DNA of 64,000 nt from Actinotalea sp. Marseille-Q4924 (GTDB taxonomy: Bacteria > Actinomycetota > Actinomycetes > Actinomycetales > Cellulomonadaceae), in the NCBI RefSeq assembly GCF_916618755.1, contig NZ_CAKAKB010000005.1:1-64000 (forward strand), read 5' to 3'. A model generated the notes under the pieces. It did not search any database. It worked only from the letters and a program-made list of their open reading frames with translations, and was not told the origin of the DNA. A program made the position numbers and the translations under genes. Of the stretch, positions 54,041 through 62,920 are shown piece by piece. Each line of letters opens with the position of its first letter. Position 1 is the first letter of the stretch.

Positions 54041-56155
54041 TCAGCGGGTCGGTGCCGGCCCGGCGGCCGGGACGTCGGGGTCCTCCGGCACGTCGGGCGG
54101 GACGACGTTCGGGCCGGCCTCGGCGGGGCGCTCGCGGTCCTGCGGGTGGAGGCGGACCGCCACCAGGGCGACGTCGTCGTCGGGGTGGCCCGGCACCAAC
54201 CGGGCGAGGAGCTCGTCGCACAGGTCGGTCAGCGGCAGCCCCGCGAGATCGCCGAGGGTGTCCTGGAGCTCGCGGAGGCGTTCGAGCAGGTCCGCGCCGC
54301 GGCGCTCCACGAGACCGTCGGTGTGCAGCAGCAGGGTCGCGCCCCGCTCGATCGTCACCACGGACTCGCGGCGCTCCGTCTCGGCGTCCACCCCGAGCAG
54401 CAGGTCCGAGCGCTCGCCGCGCAGCACGTGCACCGCGCCGTCCGCCGTCACGAGCAGCGGCGGGAGGTGACCCGCGCTCGACCAGCGGACCCGCGAGACG
54501 CCCGCGGCGCGCTCCTCGACGGTCTGCTCCAGCCGCGCGACGAGCGCCGTCGCGAGGGTCGGCGCCTGGAGGGTGCGCATCGCCTCGTCGACCTCGCGCA
54601 GCAGGTCCGCCGGGCCGGCGCCCGTCGCGACACCGATGCCGCGCAGCAGCGACCTGAGCTGCCCCATGGACGCGGCCGCGGCCATGTCGTGCCCGACGAC
54701 GTCCCCGATGACGACGACGGTGCCGCCGTCCCGCTGGAGGAACGCGTCGTACCAGTCACCGCCGATCTGCGCCGCCTCGGCGGCGGGCTCGTACCGCACC
54801 GCGATCTCGACGTGGTCGGGCTCTGGCGGGTCGGTGAGCATCGAGCGCTGCAGCGCCTCGGCGAGCAGCCGCTGCTGGCGGTAGAGCCGCGCGTTGTCCA
54901 GCGCCAACCCCGCGCGCCCGGCGACCTCCCAGGCGGTGGTGAGGTCCTCGGAGGTGAACGGTCCGTGCTCGACGTCGCGGAAGAGGCTGAGGATCCCCAC
55001 GATCCGGCCGCGGGCGCGCAGCGGCAGCAGGACGGCGTGCTCCGGCCGCAGCACGGCGAGCATGTCCCGGGCCTCGCCGGGCGCGAGGAGCGCAGCGATC
55101 GCCTCGTGGGCCGGCTCCGGGACCGGCTGGGCCCGCCGGGTCTGGATGACGCGGTCGACGTAGGAGCCGGGCGCCAGGGCCTGGAGGCGGTGGGCCGTGT
55201 AGCGCTCGACCGCGTCGCGCAGGGCCGGGTCCGCGTGCCAGCAGCCGATGTCGGTGAGGTGCCGTCGGTCGACCGCCTCGTCCTCGTCGCCGGTGAGGGT
55301 GACGATGCACCAGTCGGCCAGGGCAGGGACCGTCAGCTGGGCGAGCCGGCCGACGGCCTCCTCCGCGTCGAGCGTCTCGACGAGGGACGCCGTGACGTCG
55401 GCGATGAGCTGCGCCCGCCGGGCGGCGCGCGCGAGCTCCTCCTGCTGGCGGTGCCGCTCGGTGACGTCGACGAAGTACACGGACAGCCCGTCGGGACCGG
55501 GCCAGGCACGGACCTCGAACCAGCCGTCGAGCGGCGCGGGGTAGTACGCCTCGAAGGCGACGGGGCGACCGGTCTCGACGGCCCGGCGGTACTCCCGCTC
55601 GAAGTGCGACGTGACGGCGGCGGGGAAGAGGGTCCACACGGACCCGCCGACCAGCTCGCCGCGGGTCACGCCGAGGAGCTTCTCGGCCTCGGCGTTCACG
55701 TAGGTGAAGCGCCAGTCGTCGTCGAGGGAGAAGAAGGCCGACGGCATGCTCTCCAGGACGCGGACGACGCGCGCGTCCGCCTCGACGTGCGCCGTCGTGT
55801 CGAACGCGGCACCGAGCACGTGGGCGGCGCGTCCGTCCGGGCCGGCGATGGCGCGCCCTCGCGCCGTCACCCAGCGGACCGTGTCGCCCGGCAGGACGAT
55901 CCGGTACTCCGCGCCCCAGTCCGAGGAGGCTGCGATCGCCGCGTCCAGGCCCTCGCGGACGCGGGCCCGGTCCTGGGGGTGCACCCGGGCGTCGAAGGCG
56001 TCGATCGTGCCGTCGAACGTCTCCTGCGTGTACCCGAAGAGCGCCAGGAGGTGGTCGTCCCAGGTGAGCCGCCCGGTGGTGAGGTCCCAGTCGTAGAAGC
56101 CGATCCCGGCGGCCTCCATCGCCAGCCGCTCGAGGAGCCGCAGGGCTTCCTGCAC
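54041..56155 (-). CDS. PAS-PAS-GAF-PP2C (SpoIIE-type) protein phosphatase
   Basis: A soluble 704-residue signalling phosphatase. The order is PAS 1 (about 12-130, GIGFYDWDLTTGRLTWDDHLLALFGY), PAS 2 (about 135-245, SMPSAFFSLDDDWRFTYVNAEAEKLLG), GAF (about 255-425) and a SpoIIE/PP2C domain (about 440-670) with metal-binding Asp in QIGGDWYDAF, VIGDVVGHD, SSAGHLPP and the C-terminal HPDDDVALVAVRL. Such proteins dephosphorylate STAS anti-anti-sigma factors in response to sensed signals. GTG at 56153-56155 has GAGGAGG upstream; the far longer ORF is out-of-context sequence. The STAS gene at 52710 is a candidate partner. Confidence 0.92.
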   Translation of the reverse strand: MQEALRLLERLAMEAAGIGFYDWDLTTGRLTWDDHLLALFGYTQETFDGTIDAFDARVHPQDRARVREGLDAAIAASSDWGAEYRIVLPGDTVRWVTARGRAIAGPDGRAAHVLGAAFDTTAHVEADARVVRVLESMPSAFFSLDDDWRFTYVNAEAEKLLGVTRGELVGGSVWTLFPAAVTSHFEREYRRAVETGRPVAFEAYYPAPLDGWFEVRAWPGPDGLSVYFVDVTERHRQQEELARAARRAQLIADVTASLVETLDAEEAVGRLAQLTVPALADWCIVTLTGDEDEAVDRRHLTDIGCWHADPALRDAVERYTAHRLQALAPGSYVDRVIQTRRAQPVPEPAHEAIAALLAPGEARDMLAVLRPEHAVLLPLRARGRIVGILSLFRDVEHGPFTSEDLTTAWEVAGRAGLALDNARLYRQQRLLAEALQRSMLTDPPEPDHVEIAVRYEPAAEAAQIGGDWYDAFLQRDGGTVVVIGDVVGHDMAAAASMGQLRSLLRGIGVATGAGPADLLREVDEAMRTLQAPTLATALVARLEQTVEERAAGVSRVRWSSAGHLPPLLVTADGAVHVLRGERSDLLLGVDAETERRESVVTIERGATLLLHTDGLVERRGADLLERLRELQDTLGDLAGLPLTDLCDELLARLVPGHPDDDVALVAVRLHPQDRERPAEAGPNVVPPDVPEDPDVPAAGPAPTR

Positions 56156-56273
56156 GCGACCGCCTCCTCGTCCTCGACCCCCGGGGGGCCGTGCCTCACG
56201 GAACGCTATCGCGGGGCCCCCGGCCGGGGCACGTCTCGTGACGGGCACCTGGGTCGTCACAGGTACGCGGTCG

Positions 56274-56279
56274 TACCGT
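56274..56279 (+). promoter_or_regulatory. Leaderless -10 element for the PQQ-like gene
   Basis: TACCGT, exactly six bases before GTG 56286, with no Shine-Dalgarno sequence. Confidence 0.6.
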
Positions 56280-56285
56280 GTGGCG

Positions 56286-57734
56286 GTGAGCGCGGGCAGT
56301 GGTCGTCCCGAGCCCGTCGAGCTGACGGACGAGACGGTCCCTACCGCGCCCGACGACGTCGCCCGCGCACCTCGGCCGCCGGCAGCCACCGCGTCCCGCT
56401 GGTGGGCCGCCGCCCTGCTGCTGGCGCTCGCGGCGGCCCTCGTGGTGGGTGCCCTGGTGTCCGCCGGGGCGGACAACCGCGACGACGACGACGTCGCGCG
56501 GCTGGCGGGTGTGCAGGGCTTCACCGGCTCACTGCGTGAGCCGCTGGTCGAGCTGTGGAGCACAGGCGACCGGGTCGTGGGCCACGGCGCGGGCCTCGTC
56601 CTCCTCGAGGACCGCGCCGCGCCGTCGTCGGTGCGGGCGGTCGAGGCGGGGACGGGCACGACGCGCTGGCGCGGCGGCTGGACGTCCCGGACGGGCGTGA
56701 CGCACTGCGAGGCCGCCTCGGGGGTCGTCCTCTGCGAGGTGCTCGGGACGGGCTTCGGGTCGCCGAACACCGACGAGATGCTGGGCGAGGTGCCCGGGCG
56801 GCTCCTGGCCGTCGACGCGGGCGACGGCACACTGCTGGGGGAGACGGCGCTGGACGGCAGGACGGTGGGCTGGGCCGTGGTGGGCGGCGACGCCGTGGTG
56901 GCACGGCGCGACGGCGACCGGCTGACCGTGTCGCGCCTGACCGTGCCGACCGGCGCCCCGGGGAGCAGCGGCCCGTCCGCCGGCCCCGGTCCTTGGGAGA
57001 CCGTGTGGACCACGCGGTTCGCCCTGCCGGGCCGTGTCACGGCGAACCAGCTGACCCTCCGGGTGGAGCGGGGCTCGGTCGTCGTCGACGGCCGCCTGGG
57101 CGTCGTGCTCGACGTGGTCGACGGGTCGATCACGGTCGCCCCGCAGCAGGCGGCGGGAGGCGGGTCGGTACGCGTCGTCGTCGCCACGACCGGTGCGGGG
57201 GTGTGGACCGCGCCGGGCACCGGGACCTGGCACGACCGGCGCGGCACCGTGACGACGCTCGACGGGGATCCGGTCGCCGAGGCGCCCCGCGACGACTCGG
57301 CGCCCGACGTGGTGCTGCTGGAGGGCTCGGCGGGGCTGCGCGCCGTGGACGTCGTGTCGGGGACGACCCTGTGGGAGCGGCCCGCGCAGCCGTGGCGCAG
57401 GGTGGCCAGGGTCGGGGGGTCCGTGGTGCTCGTCGAGCCGGGCGCGCTCGCGGTGGTCGACGTGCTCTCCGGCGCGGAGTCGTGGCGGCGGTCGCTGCCT
57501 GCCGCGCCGGACGGCCCTCCGGCGGCCGCGGCGTTCGTGCTCGACGCCCGCCGGGTGCTCCTCGGCGGCGCGCTCACCGGGGCGGGCCCGGTGGTCCTCG
57601 ACCTCGACGACGGCGTCCAGCTGTGGGCCGCCGACGCGCCCTCCGCGGGCACCCTGCGCCCCGGGACGGGGCCCGCGGTGGTGCTCGTCGGCGGCGACGG
57701 TCGGACCGCCGCGTGGGGCCCGGAGGCTGCCTGA
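56286..57734 (+). CDS. PQQ-like beta-propeller membrane protein
   Basis: A 482-residue protein with a cytoplasmic Pro/Ala-rich lead (about 1-38), one transmembrane helix (about 39-60, WWAAALLLALAAALVVGALV) and an outside region of repeated beta-blade units. The units are marked by AVEAGTGTTRWRGGW, AVDAGDGTLLGETAL, AVDVVSGTTLWERPA and VVDVLSGAESWRRSL, the A-x-D-x-x-x-G-x-x-x-W pattern of PQQ-like propellers. No PQQ-binding or catalytic residues are obvious, so it is probably structural or scaffolding (BamB-like fold). GTG 56286 matches a leaderless promoter. Confidence 0.85.
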   Translation: MSAGSGRPEPVELTDETVPTAPDDVARAPRPPAATASRWWAAALLLALAAALVVGALVSAGADNRDDDDVARLAGVQGFTGSLREPLVELWSTGDRVVGHGAGLVLLEDRAAPSSVRAVEAGTGTTRWRGGWTSRTGVTHCEAASGVVLCEVLGTGFGSPNTDEMLGEVPGRLLAVDAGDGTLLGETALDGRTVGWAVVGGDAVVARRDGDRLTVSRLTVPTGAPGSSGPSAGPGPWETVWTTRFALPGRVTANQLTLRVERGSVVVDGRLGVVLDVVDGSITVAPQQAAGGGSVRVVVATTGAGVWTAPGTGTWHDRRGTVTTLDGDPVAEAPRDDSAPDVVLLEGSAGLRAVDVVSGTTLWERPAQPWRRVARVGGSVVLVEPGALAVVDVLSGAESWRRSLPAAPDGPPAAAAFVLDARRVLLGGALTGAGPVVLDLDDGVQLWAADAPSAGTLRPGTGPAVVLVGGDGRTAAWGPEAA

Positions 57735-58091
57735 TCTCGCCCCTCGGCACGAACCGTTCCGATGTGCTAGGCGGTCTCGGAGAGGCGCGTTGGAACGGAT
57801 ATCGTCGCCAGATCCCGGTCTGACGGTCGAGAAGTGCTGCTGCGGACAACGGGTGTCGCGGAGTGATCTACCTCACCCCGCCCGGACGTCTCATAGAGTG
57901 AGAACTACCACCCAGTATCGAACTGGTAACGATCCGGTACCTGGGTGATGACGTGTCCCAGATGTCGAAACGAGCGGGGGTAGGCTCCCGGCCATCCATT
58001 GGTGGATGTCCCGCGGGGCGCGGCCATGGTGGTCCGCTCGGGCCACCGGCAGTGTTCCCGGGTGTGCACCGCATCCTTGTCAGGAGGAACA
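57735..58091. other. Promoter region of the peptide ABC uptake operon
   Basis: A 357-base stretch with no gene. CACCCAG (57909-57915) and CTGGGTG (57941-57947) form a widely spaced inverted repeat flanking ACTGGTAACGATCC, and CCAGT-5-ACTGG lies inside it. This could be an operator. Several A/T-rich hexamers (for example TAGAGT at 57894-57899) could be -10 boxes. An AGGAGG site ends the region. Confidence 0.45.
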
Positions 58092-59978
58092 TTGAGGATC
58101 TCACGCAAGGCCGCGCTCACCGCGGTCGTTGCCTCGAGCGCGCTGCTGCTCTCCGCGTGCGCCGACACCGGTAACGGTGACGGCGGCGAAGACGGCGGCG
58201 GCGACGCCAGCGAGGCGCCGGACGACAACGCCGGCATCAACACCGACACGGCCGTCAACATCGCGTGGAACCAGCCGTTCTACTCGTACAACGCGAACAG
58301 CGCGACGGGTAACGCGACCGCGAACGCGATCATCAAGTACCTGATGAACTCGTCGTTCAACAACTACGACGAGAGCCTCGAGCTCGTCCCGGACGAGTCC
58401 TTCGGGACCTACGAGGTCACCAGCGAGGACCCGCTGACCGTCACCTACACCTTCGCGGACACGGCGCAGTGGTCCGACGGTGTCCCGGTGACCCCCGCGG
58501 ACATGCTGCTCGAGTGGGCGGCGCAGAACGGCAAGTTCAACAACGTCGAGCCCGAGCTCGACGAGGAGACGGGCGAGGTCCTGAACCAGGACGCGCTCGA
58601 CGCGGGCGTGTACTTCGACGGCGTGTCCGCCTGTGCGGCGCTCATCGAGGAGACCCCCGAGATCGACGGCAACTCGATCACCTTCGTCTACTCGGTGCCC
58701 TTCGCCGACTGGGAGACCTGCATCACCGGCCCCGCGGTGCCGGCGCACGTCGTCGCCCAGCGCGCCCTCGAGATCGAGGACGCGGAGGAGGCCACGCAGG
58801 CCCTCGTCGACGCGATCAACGAGGAGGACTTCACCACCCTCAGCCCGATCGCCCGCGTGTGGAGCAACGACTTCAACTACACGTCGCTCCCGGACGACCC
58901 GGCGCTCTACCTCTCCAACGGCGCCTACGTCATGACGGAGTTCGTCGAGGAGCAGTTCATGACCCTCAAGGCGAACGAGAACTACCAGGGCGACCACGCC
59001 GCGAGCATCGAGACCGTCACCATCCGGTGGAACGGCGACCCGCTGGGTCAGGTCCAGGCGCTCCAGAACGGTGAGGTCGACCTCATCAGCCCGCAGGCGA
59101 CCGCCGACGTGCTCGCAGCCCTCCAGGGCATCGAGGGCGTCGAGGTCGAGACGAGCGACGAGGGCACGTACGAGCACGTCGACCTGCAGTTCACCAACGG
59201 CGGCCCGTTCGACCCGGCCACCTACGGTGGCGACGCCGAGAAGGCCAAGGCCGTCCGCCAGGCGTTCCTCAAGACGATCCCGCGCCAGCAGATCGTCGAG
59301 CAGCTCATCCAGCCGCTCAACCCCGAGGCCGAGGTCCGCAACTCGTACACCACCGTGCCGGGCTCGCCCGCGTACGACCAGATCGTCGAGGCCAACGGCA
59401 TGGCGACCGAGTACGGCGAGCCGGACGTCGCGGCTGCGCAGGCCCTCCTGGCCGAGGCCGGCGTGACCACGCCGGTCCAGGTCCGTCTGCTCTTCGACCC
59501 GAACAACACGCGTCGCCAGAACGAGTACGAGCTGATCCGCCAGTCGGCGGAGCCGGCCGGCTTCGAGGTCGTGCCCTACCAGGTCCAGACCGACTGGGGC
59601 ACCGACCTGTCGAACGCGACCGCGTTCTACGACGCCGCGCTGTTCGGCTGGCAGTCCACCTCGACCGCCGTGACGGAGTCGAAGGCGAACTACGCCACCG
59701 GTGAGGGCAACAACTTCTACGGGTACTCCAACCCCCAGGTGGACGAGCTGTTCTCGCAGCTCGACGTGGAGACCGACCCGGAGGAGCAGGCCAGGATCCT
59801 GGCCGAGATCGAGACGCTCCTGGTCGAGGACGCCTTCGGTGTGACGATCTTCCAGTTCCCGGGCGTCACCGCCTGGAACCCGGAGAACATCTCCGGCGTC
59901 TCGAAGATCGCCATCTCGCCGACCATCTTCCAGGGCTTCTGGAACTGGGAGCCGGGGAGCGCGGCCGCGGCCGAGTGA
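58092..59978 (+). CDS. Peptide ABC transporter substrate-binding lipoprotein (family 5)
   Basis: The extracytoplasmic binding protein of a dipeptide/oligopeptide uptake system, 628 residues. The signal peptide ends in lipobox LLLSAC (Cys23), and after an acidic Gly/Asp linker the SBP_bac_5 fold follows. Family blocks are AQWSDGVPVTPADML, LSNGAYVMTEF, AVRQAFLKTIPRQQIVEQL and ALLAEAG. The start is TTG 58092, unusual but supported by an AGGAGG site four bases upstream and by the signal peptide; earlier in-frame starts add unrelated residues. The permeases follow after a 259-base gap with three hairpins. Confidence 0.93.
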   Translation: MRISRKAALTAVVASSALLLSACADTGNGDGGEDGGGDASEAPDDNAGINTDTAVNIAWNQPFYSYNANSATGNATANAIIKYLMNSSFNNYDESLELVPDESFGTYEVTSEDPLTVTYTFADTAQWSDGVPVTPADMLLEWAAQNGKFNNVEPELDEETGEVLNQDALDAGVYFDGVSACAALIEETPEIDGNSITFVYSVPFADWETCITGPAVPAHVVAQRALEIEDAEEATQALVDAINEEDFTTLSPIARVWSNDFNYTSLPDDPALYLSNGAYVMTEFVEEQFMTLKANENYQGDHAASIETVTIRWNGDPLGQVQALQNGEVDLISPQATADVLAALQGIEGVEVETSDEGTYEHVDLQFTNGGPFDPATYGGDAEKAKAVRQAFLKTIPRQQIVEQLIQPLNPEAEVRNSYTTVPGSPAYDQIVEANGMATEYGEPDVAAAQALLAEAGVTTPVQVRLLFDPNNTRRQNEYELIRQSAEPAGFEVVPYQVQTDWGTDLSNATAFYDAALFGWQSTSTAVTESKANYATGEGNNFYGYSNPQVDELFSQLDVETDPEEQARILAEIETLLVEDAFGVTIFQFPGVTAWNPENISGVSKIAISPTIFQGFWNWEPGSAAAAE

Positions 59979-59983
59979 CCCGA

Positions 59984-60114
59984 ACGACGGCACCCGTGCC
60001 GTCGTGACCCCGCCGGGCGGCCGGTGGGTGGGACCGCGGTCCCACCCACCGGACCGTCCCGGGGGACACCGCACCAACCCGAGGGCGCTGGGATCGCCGG
60101 TCCCGGCGCCCTCG
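59984..60114 (+). terminator. Three tandem hairpins between binding-protein and permease genes
   Basis: Hairpin 1: 10-bp stem at 59984-60005. Hairpin 2: perfect 15-bp stem at 60021-60052 with almost no loop. Hairpin 3: 14-bp stem with one G-U pair at 60080-60114. They could attenuate transcription or protect the 3' end of the abundant binding-protein mRNA. Confidence 0.75.
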
Positions 60115-60185
60115 GTCGTGCGTGGCGTACCGTCGTCCCGCCGGGGGCGCGGACACGGAACCCGGCGACCCCGGGATCCCGTGGT

Positions 60186-60191
60186 TAGGAT
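60186..60191 (+). promoter_or_regulatory. Candidate -10 element for the permease genes
   Basis: TAGGAT, about 46 bases before GTG 60238, after the three hairpins. It suggests that the permeases have their own promoter. Confidence 0.45.
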
Positions 60192-60237
60192 CACCCGCTG
60201 ACGACGACGTCACCTGTCGACGACAAGGACAACCCTG

Positions 60238-61758
60238 GTGCTGACCTTCCTCACCCGCCGCACCCTGGCGGGCCTCGCCACCCTCTTCGTGGCCCTCTTC
60301 CTGATGTTCCTGCTGGTGAACCGGGCCATGGACCCCCTGGCCGACCTGCGTGAGAGCACGGACCCGAACAAAGAGCTGCTCATCGCCCAGCGCATCGATC
60401 AGCTCAACCTGGACACGAACGTCGTCCTCCGCTTCTTCCAGTGGTTCGGCAACCTCATCACCGGCGACCCCGGGGTCGCGTGGCGGTCCGGACAGGACGT
60501 GGGCCCTCTGGTCGCCAACGCGATCGGCTCGACGCTCGAGCTCGTGACCGCCGCGACGCTGCTGTCCCTGGTCCTCGGCGTCGCGGTCGGCATCGTGAGC
60601 GCCCTGCGCCAGTACAGCTCGTTCGACTACCTGATCATCTTCCTGTCGTTCCTCCTGTACTCGCTGCCCTCCTTCTGGGTCGCGGTCCTGCTCAAGCAGT
60701 GGGGCGCCATCGGGTTCAACGACTTCCTCCGCGACCCGGTGCTCGGGACGGTGGTGATCGTCGTGCTCTCGCTGCTCGCGGGTGTGGTGTGGTCGCTCGC
60801 CGTCGGCGGCACGCCGCGGCGCCGCGTGCAGACCTTCCTCCTCGGCACCCTGGCCACCGGCGGCATGCTCGCCTTCCTGCAGCTCACCGACTGGTACCTC
60901 AACCCGCGGATCGGGCCGGTGCTGCTGCTGGTCCTCGGCGGCGCCGCCGCGCTCGCCGTGACCGCGGTCTCGGCCGGCCTGCACAACCGGCGGGCGCTCT
61001 ACGCCTCCCTGACCACCGTCGCGCTCGGCGTCGTCCTCTACTTCCCGCTGCAGGGCTTCTTCCGGGCGATCCTCGAGTCCCACTGGATCATCGCCGGGCT
61101 CGGGCTGCTGAGCATCGGCGTCGGTGTCGGGATCGGCGTCCTCTTCGGCGGACCGGACCGGGGCGTCTCCGCCCGGTCGGCGGCGATCACCGCGTTCATC
61201 ATCGCGACGATGATCTTCGTCGACCAGGTCATGAGCGTGTGGCCGCCGTACTTCCAGGCGCTCCGCGGCCGTCCCATCCCGACCTTCGGTGACCGCACCC
61301 CGAACCTGGGCGGCAACTACTGGGTGCAGGTCCTCGACTCGTGGACCCACCTCGTGCTGCCGACGCTGACCCTCATCCTCATCGCGTTCGCCGCCTACAC
61401 GCGCTACTCGCGGTCGAGCATGCTCGAGGTGATGACGCAGGACTACATCCGGACAGCCCGGGCCAAGGGGCTCCCCGAGCGGGTCGTCATCGTGCGGCAC
61501 GGGTTCCGCAACACCCTCATCCCGCTCGCCACCATCGTGCCGATCGACATCATCACGCTCATCGGCGGCGCGGTCATCACCGAGAACGTGTTCGCCCGTC
61601 CCGGCATGGGCCAGCTCTTCGTGCGGTCGCTGCAGGACGCGGAGGTCGACCCGCTGATGGCGTACCTCCTCATCACCGCAGCCCTCGCGATCACCGCCAA
61701 CATCGTGGCCGACATCGTCTACGCCGCGGTCGACCCCCGGATCAGGTTGGAAGCATGA
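60238..61758 (+). CDS. Peptide ABC transporter permease (DppB-type), extended form
   Basis: One of two membrane channel subunits, 506 residues against about 310-340 for typical DppB proteins. The N-terminal part (LTFLTRRTLAGLATLFVALFLMFLL, then VANAIGSTLELVTAATLLSLVLGV) and the C-terminal EAA-type loop (SRSSMLEVMTQDYIRTARAKGLPE, then HGFRNTLIPLATIV) are normal. Between about residues 165 and 360 there is an extra stretch with about six hydrophobic segments that canonical DppB lacks. Such long permeases occur in some actinobacteria, but the role of the insert is unknown. The next permease overlaps its stop by 4 bases. Confidence 0.93.
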   Translation: MLTFLTRRTLAGLATLFVALFLMFLLVNRAMDPLADLRESTDPNKELLIAQRIDQLNLDTNVVLRFFQWFGNLITGDPGVAWRSGQDVGPLVANAIGSTLELVTAATLLSLVLGVAVGIVSALRQYSSFDYLIIFLSFLLYSLPSFWVAVLLKQWGAIGFNDFLRDPVLGTVVIVVLSLLAGVVWSLAVGGTPRRRVQTFLLGTLATGGMLAFLQLTDWYLNPRIGPVLLLVLGGAAALAVTAVSAGLHNRRALYASLTTVALGVVLYFPLQGFFRAILESHWIIAGLGLLSIGVGVGIGVLFGGPDRGVSARSAAITAFIIATMIFVDQVMSVWPPYFQALRGRPIPTFGDRTPNLGGNYWVQVLDSWTHLVLPTLTLILIAFAAYTRYSRSSMLEVMTQDYIRTARAKGLPERVVIVRHGFRNTLIPLATIVPIDIITLIGGAVITENVFARPGMGQLFVRSLQDAEVDPLMAYLLITAALAITANIVADIVYAAVDPRIRLEA

Positions 61759-62858
61759 GCACCTCTCAGCAGGGCGAGCCGCAGGACCGCCTCGAGAACG
61801 AGATCGAGCTCCGGGACGTCGCGGGCCTGTCGCAGGGCGAGATCGTCCGTCGCCGGTTCTTCCGCCACAAGGGCGCGATGATCGGTCTGGCCATCCTGCT
61901 CGCGACGATCGTGCTCGCGTTCAGCTCCATGGGGTTCGGGCCGGTCCCAGGGTGGTGGAAGCACAGCGGGGCGCCCGCGGACACGCTCAACCCCGGCGGC
62001 ACCCCGACGCTGAGCATGCCCACCTGGCTCGGTGGCTCCGGCTTCGCCCTGGGCGAGCACCCGTTCGGCCAGGACGAGATCGGCCGCGACATGTTCGCCC
62101 AGGTGATGCGGGGCACCCAGACGTCCCTCAAGGTCGTCGCCATCATCGGCGTCGTCGCCGCGATCATCGGCGTGACGGTCGGCTCCCTGGCGGGCTTCTT
62201 CCGCGGTCGGGCGGACGCGCTGCTCATGCGGACCACCGACCTGTTCATCACCATCCCGACGATCGTCATCGGAGCGGTGATCGGGAAGATCTCCGGCACG
62301 ATCAGCTCGACGTTCTTCGCCGTGGCGCTCGGCGCCATCCTGTGGACGAGCCTGGCCCGTCTGGTGCGTGGCGACTTCCTCACCCTGCGGGAGCGCGAGT
62401 TCGTCGACGCGGCGCGCGTCGCGGGCGCGAGCAGCACCCGGATCATCTTCAAGCACATCCTGCCGAACGCGATCGGCGTCATCATCGTGAGCACGACGCT
62501 GCTCATGAGCGCCGCGATCCTGCTCGAGACGGCGCTGTCGTACCTGGGCTTCGGGATCGTCCGGCCCGAGATCTCCCTCGGTGGGCTCATCAGCGAGTAC
62601 CAGGCGGCGTTCTCGACGCGGCCGTGGCTCTTCTGGTGGCCCGGCCTCTTCATCGTCATCATCGCGCTGAGCATCAACTTCATCGGCGACGGGCTGCGCG
62701 ACGCCTTCGACCCGCGGCAGAAGCGCATCCCGTCCGCACGCAAGATGGCGCGCGCGGGGATCGTGGCCGCACGGCAGCAGGCCGACACCAGTGCGACGTC
62801 GTCGCAGGACGCGGCCGACGAGTCGACGCGCCGACGGGGCGACGAGGCGGGCCTGTGA
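61755..62858 (+). CDS. Peptide ABC transporter permease (DppC-type)
   Basis: The second permease, 367 residues. A cytoplasmic N segment precedes TM1 (GAMIGLAILLATIVLAFSS); a periplasmic loop (about 60-110) then leads to the five-helix core. Family blocks are FGQDEIGRDMFAQVMRGTQTSL, RLVRGDFLTLREREFVDAARVAGASSTRIIFKHILPN (EAA loop) and SLGGLISEYQ. The C-terminal 45 residues are a disordered charged tail. ATG 61755 overlaps the first permease stop (ATGA). The ATPase gene does not follow directly because a minus-strand gene intervenes. Confidence 0.94.
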   Translation: MSTSQQGEPQDRLENEIELRDVAGLSQGEIVRRRFFRHKGAMIGLAILLATIVLAFSSMGFGPVPGWWKHSGAPADTLNPGGTPTLSMPTWLGGSGFALGEHPFGQDEIGRDMFAQVMRGTQTSLKVVAIIGVVAAIIGVTVGSLAGFFRGRADALLMRTTDLFITIPTIVIGAVIGKISGTISSTFFAVALGAILWTSLARLVRGDFLTLREREFVDAARVAGASSTRIIFKHILPNAIGVIIVSTTLLMSAAILLETALSYLGFGIVRPEISLGGLISEYQAAFSTRPWLFWWPGLFIVIIALSINFIGDGLRDAFDPRQKRIPSARKMARAGIVAARQQADTSATSSQDAADESTRRRGDEAGL

Positions 62859-62920
62859 CCCTGCGACCGCTCCGGGCGCCTCGTCGGGGACCGGCCGCGG
62901 CGTCCGTGACGCCCGACCCC

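Noticed and set aside
56156-57652. Long N-terminal extension of the phosphatase ORF through the PQQ-like gene
   Set aside because: The extension is Ser/Thr/Arg-rich without domains, lies antisense to a real gene, and a clear ribosome-binding site marks the GTG at 56153-56155.
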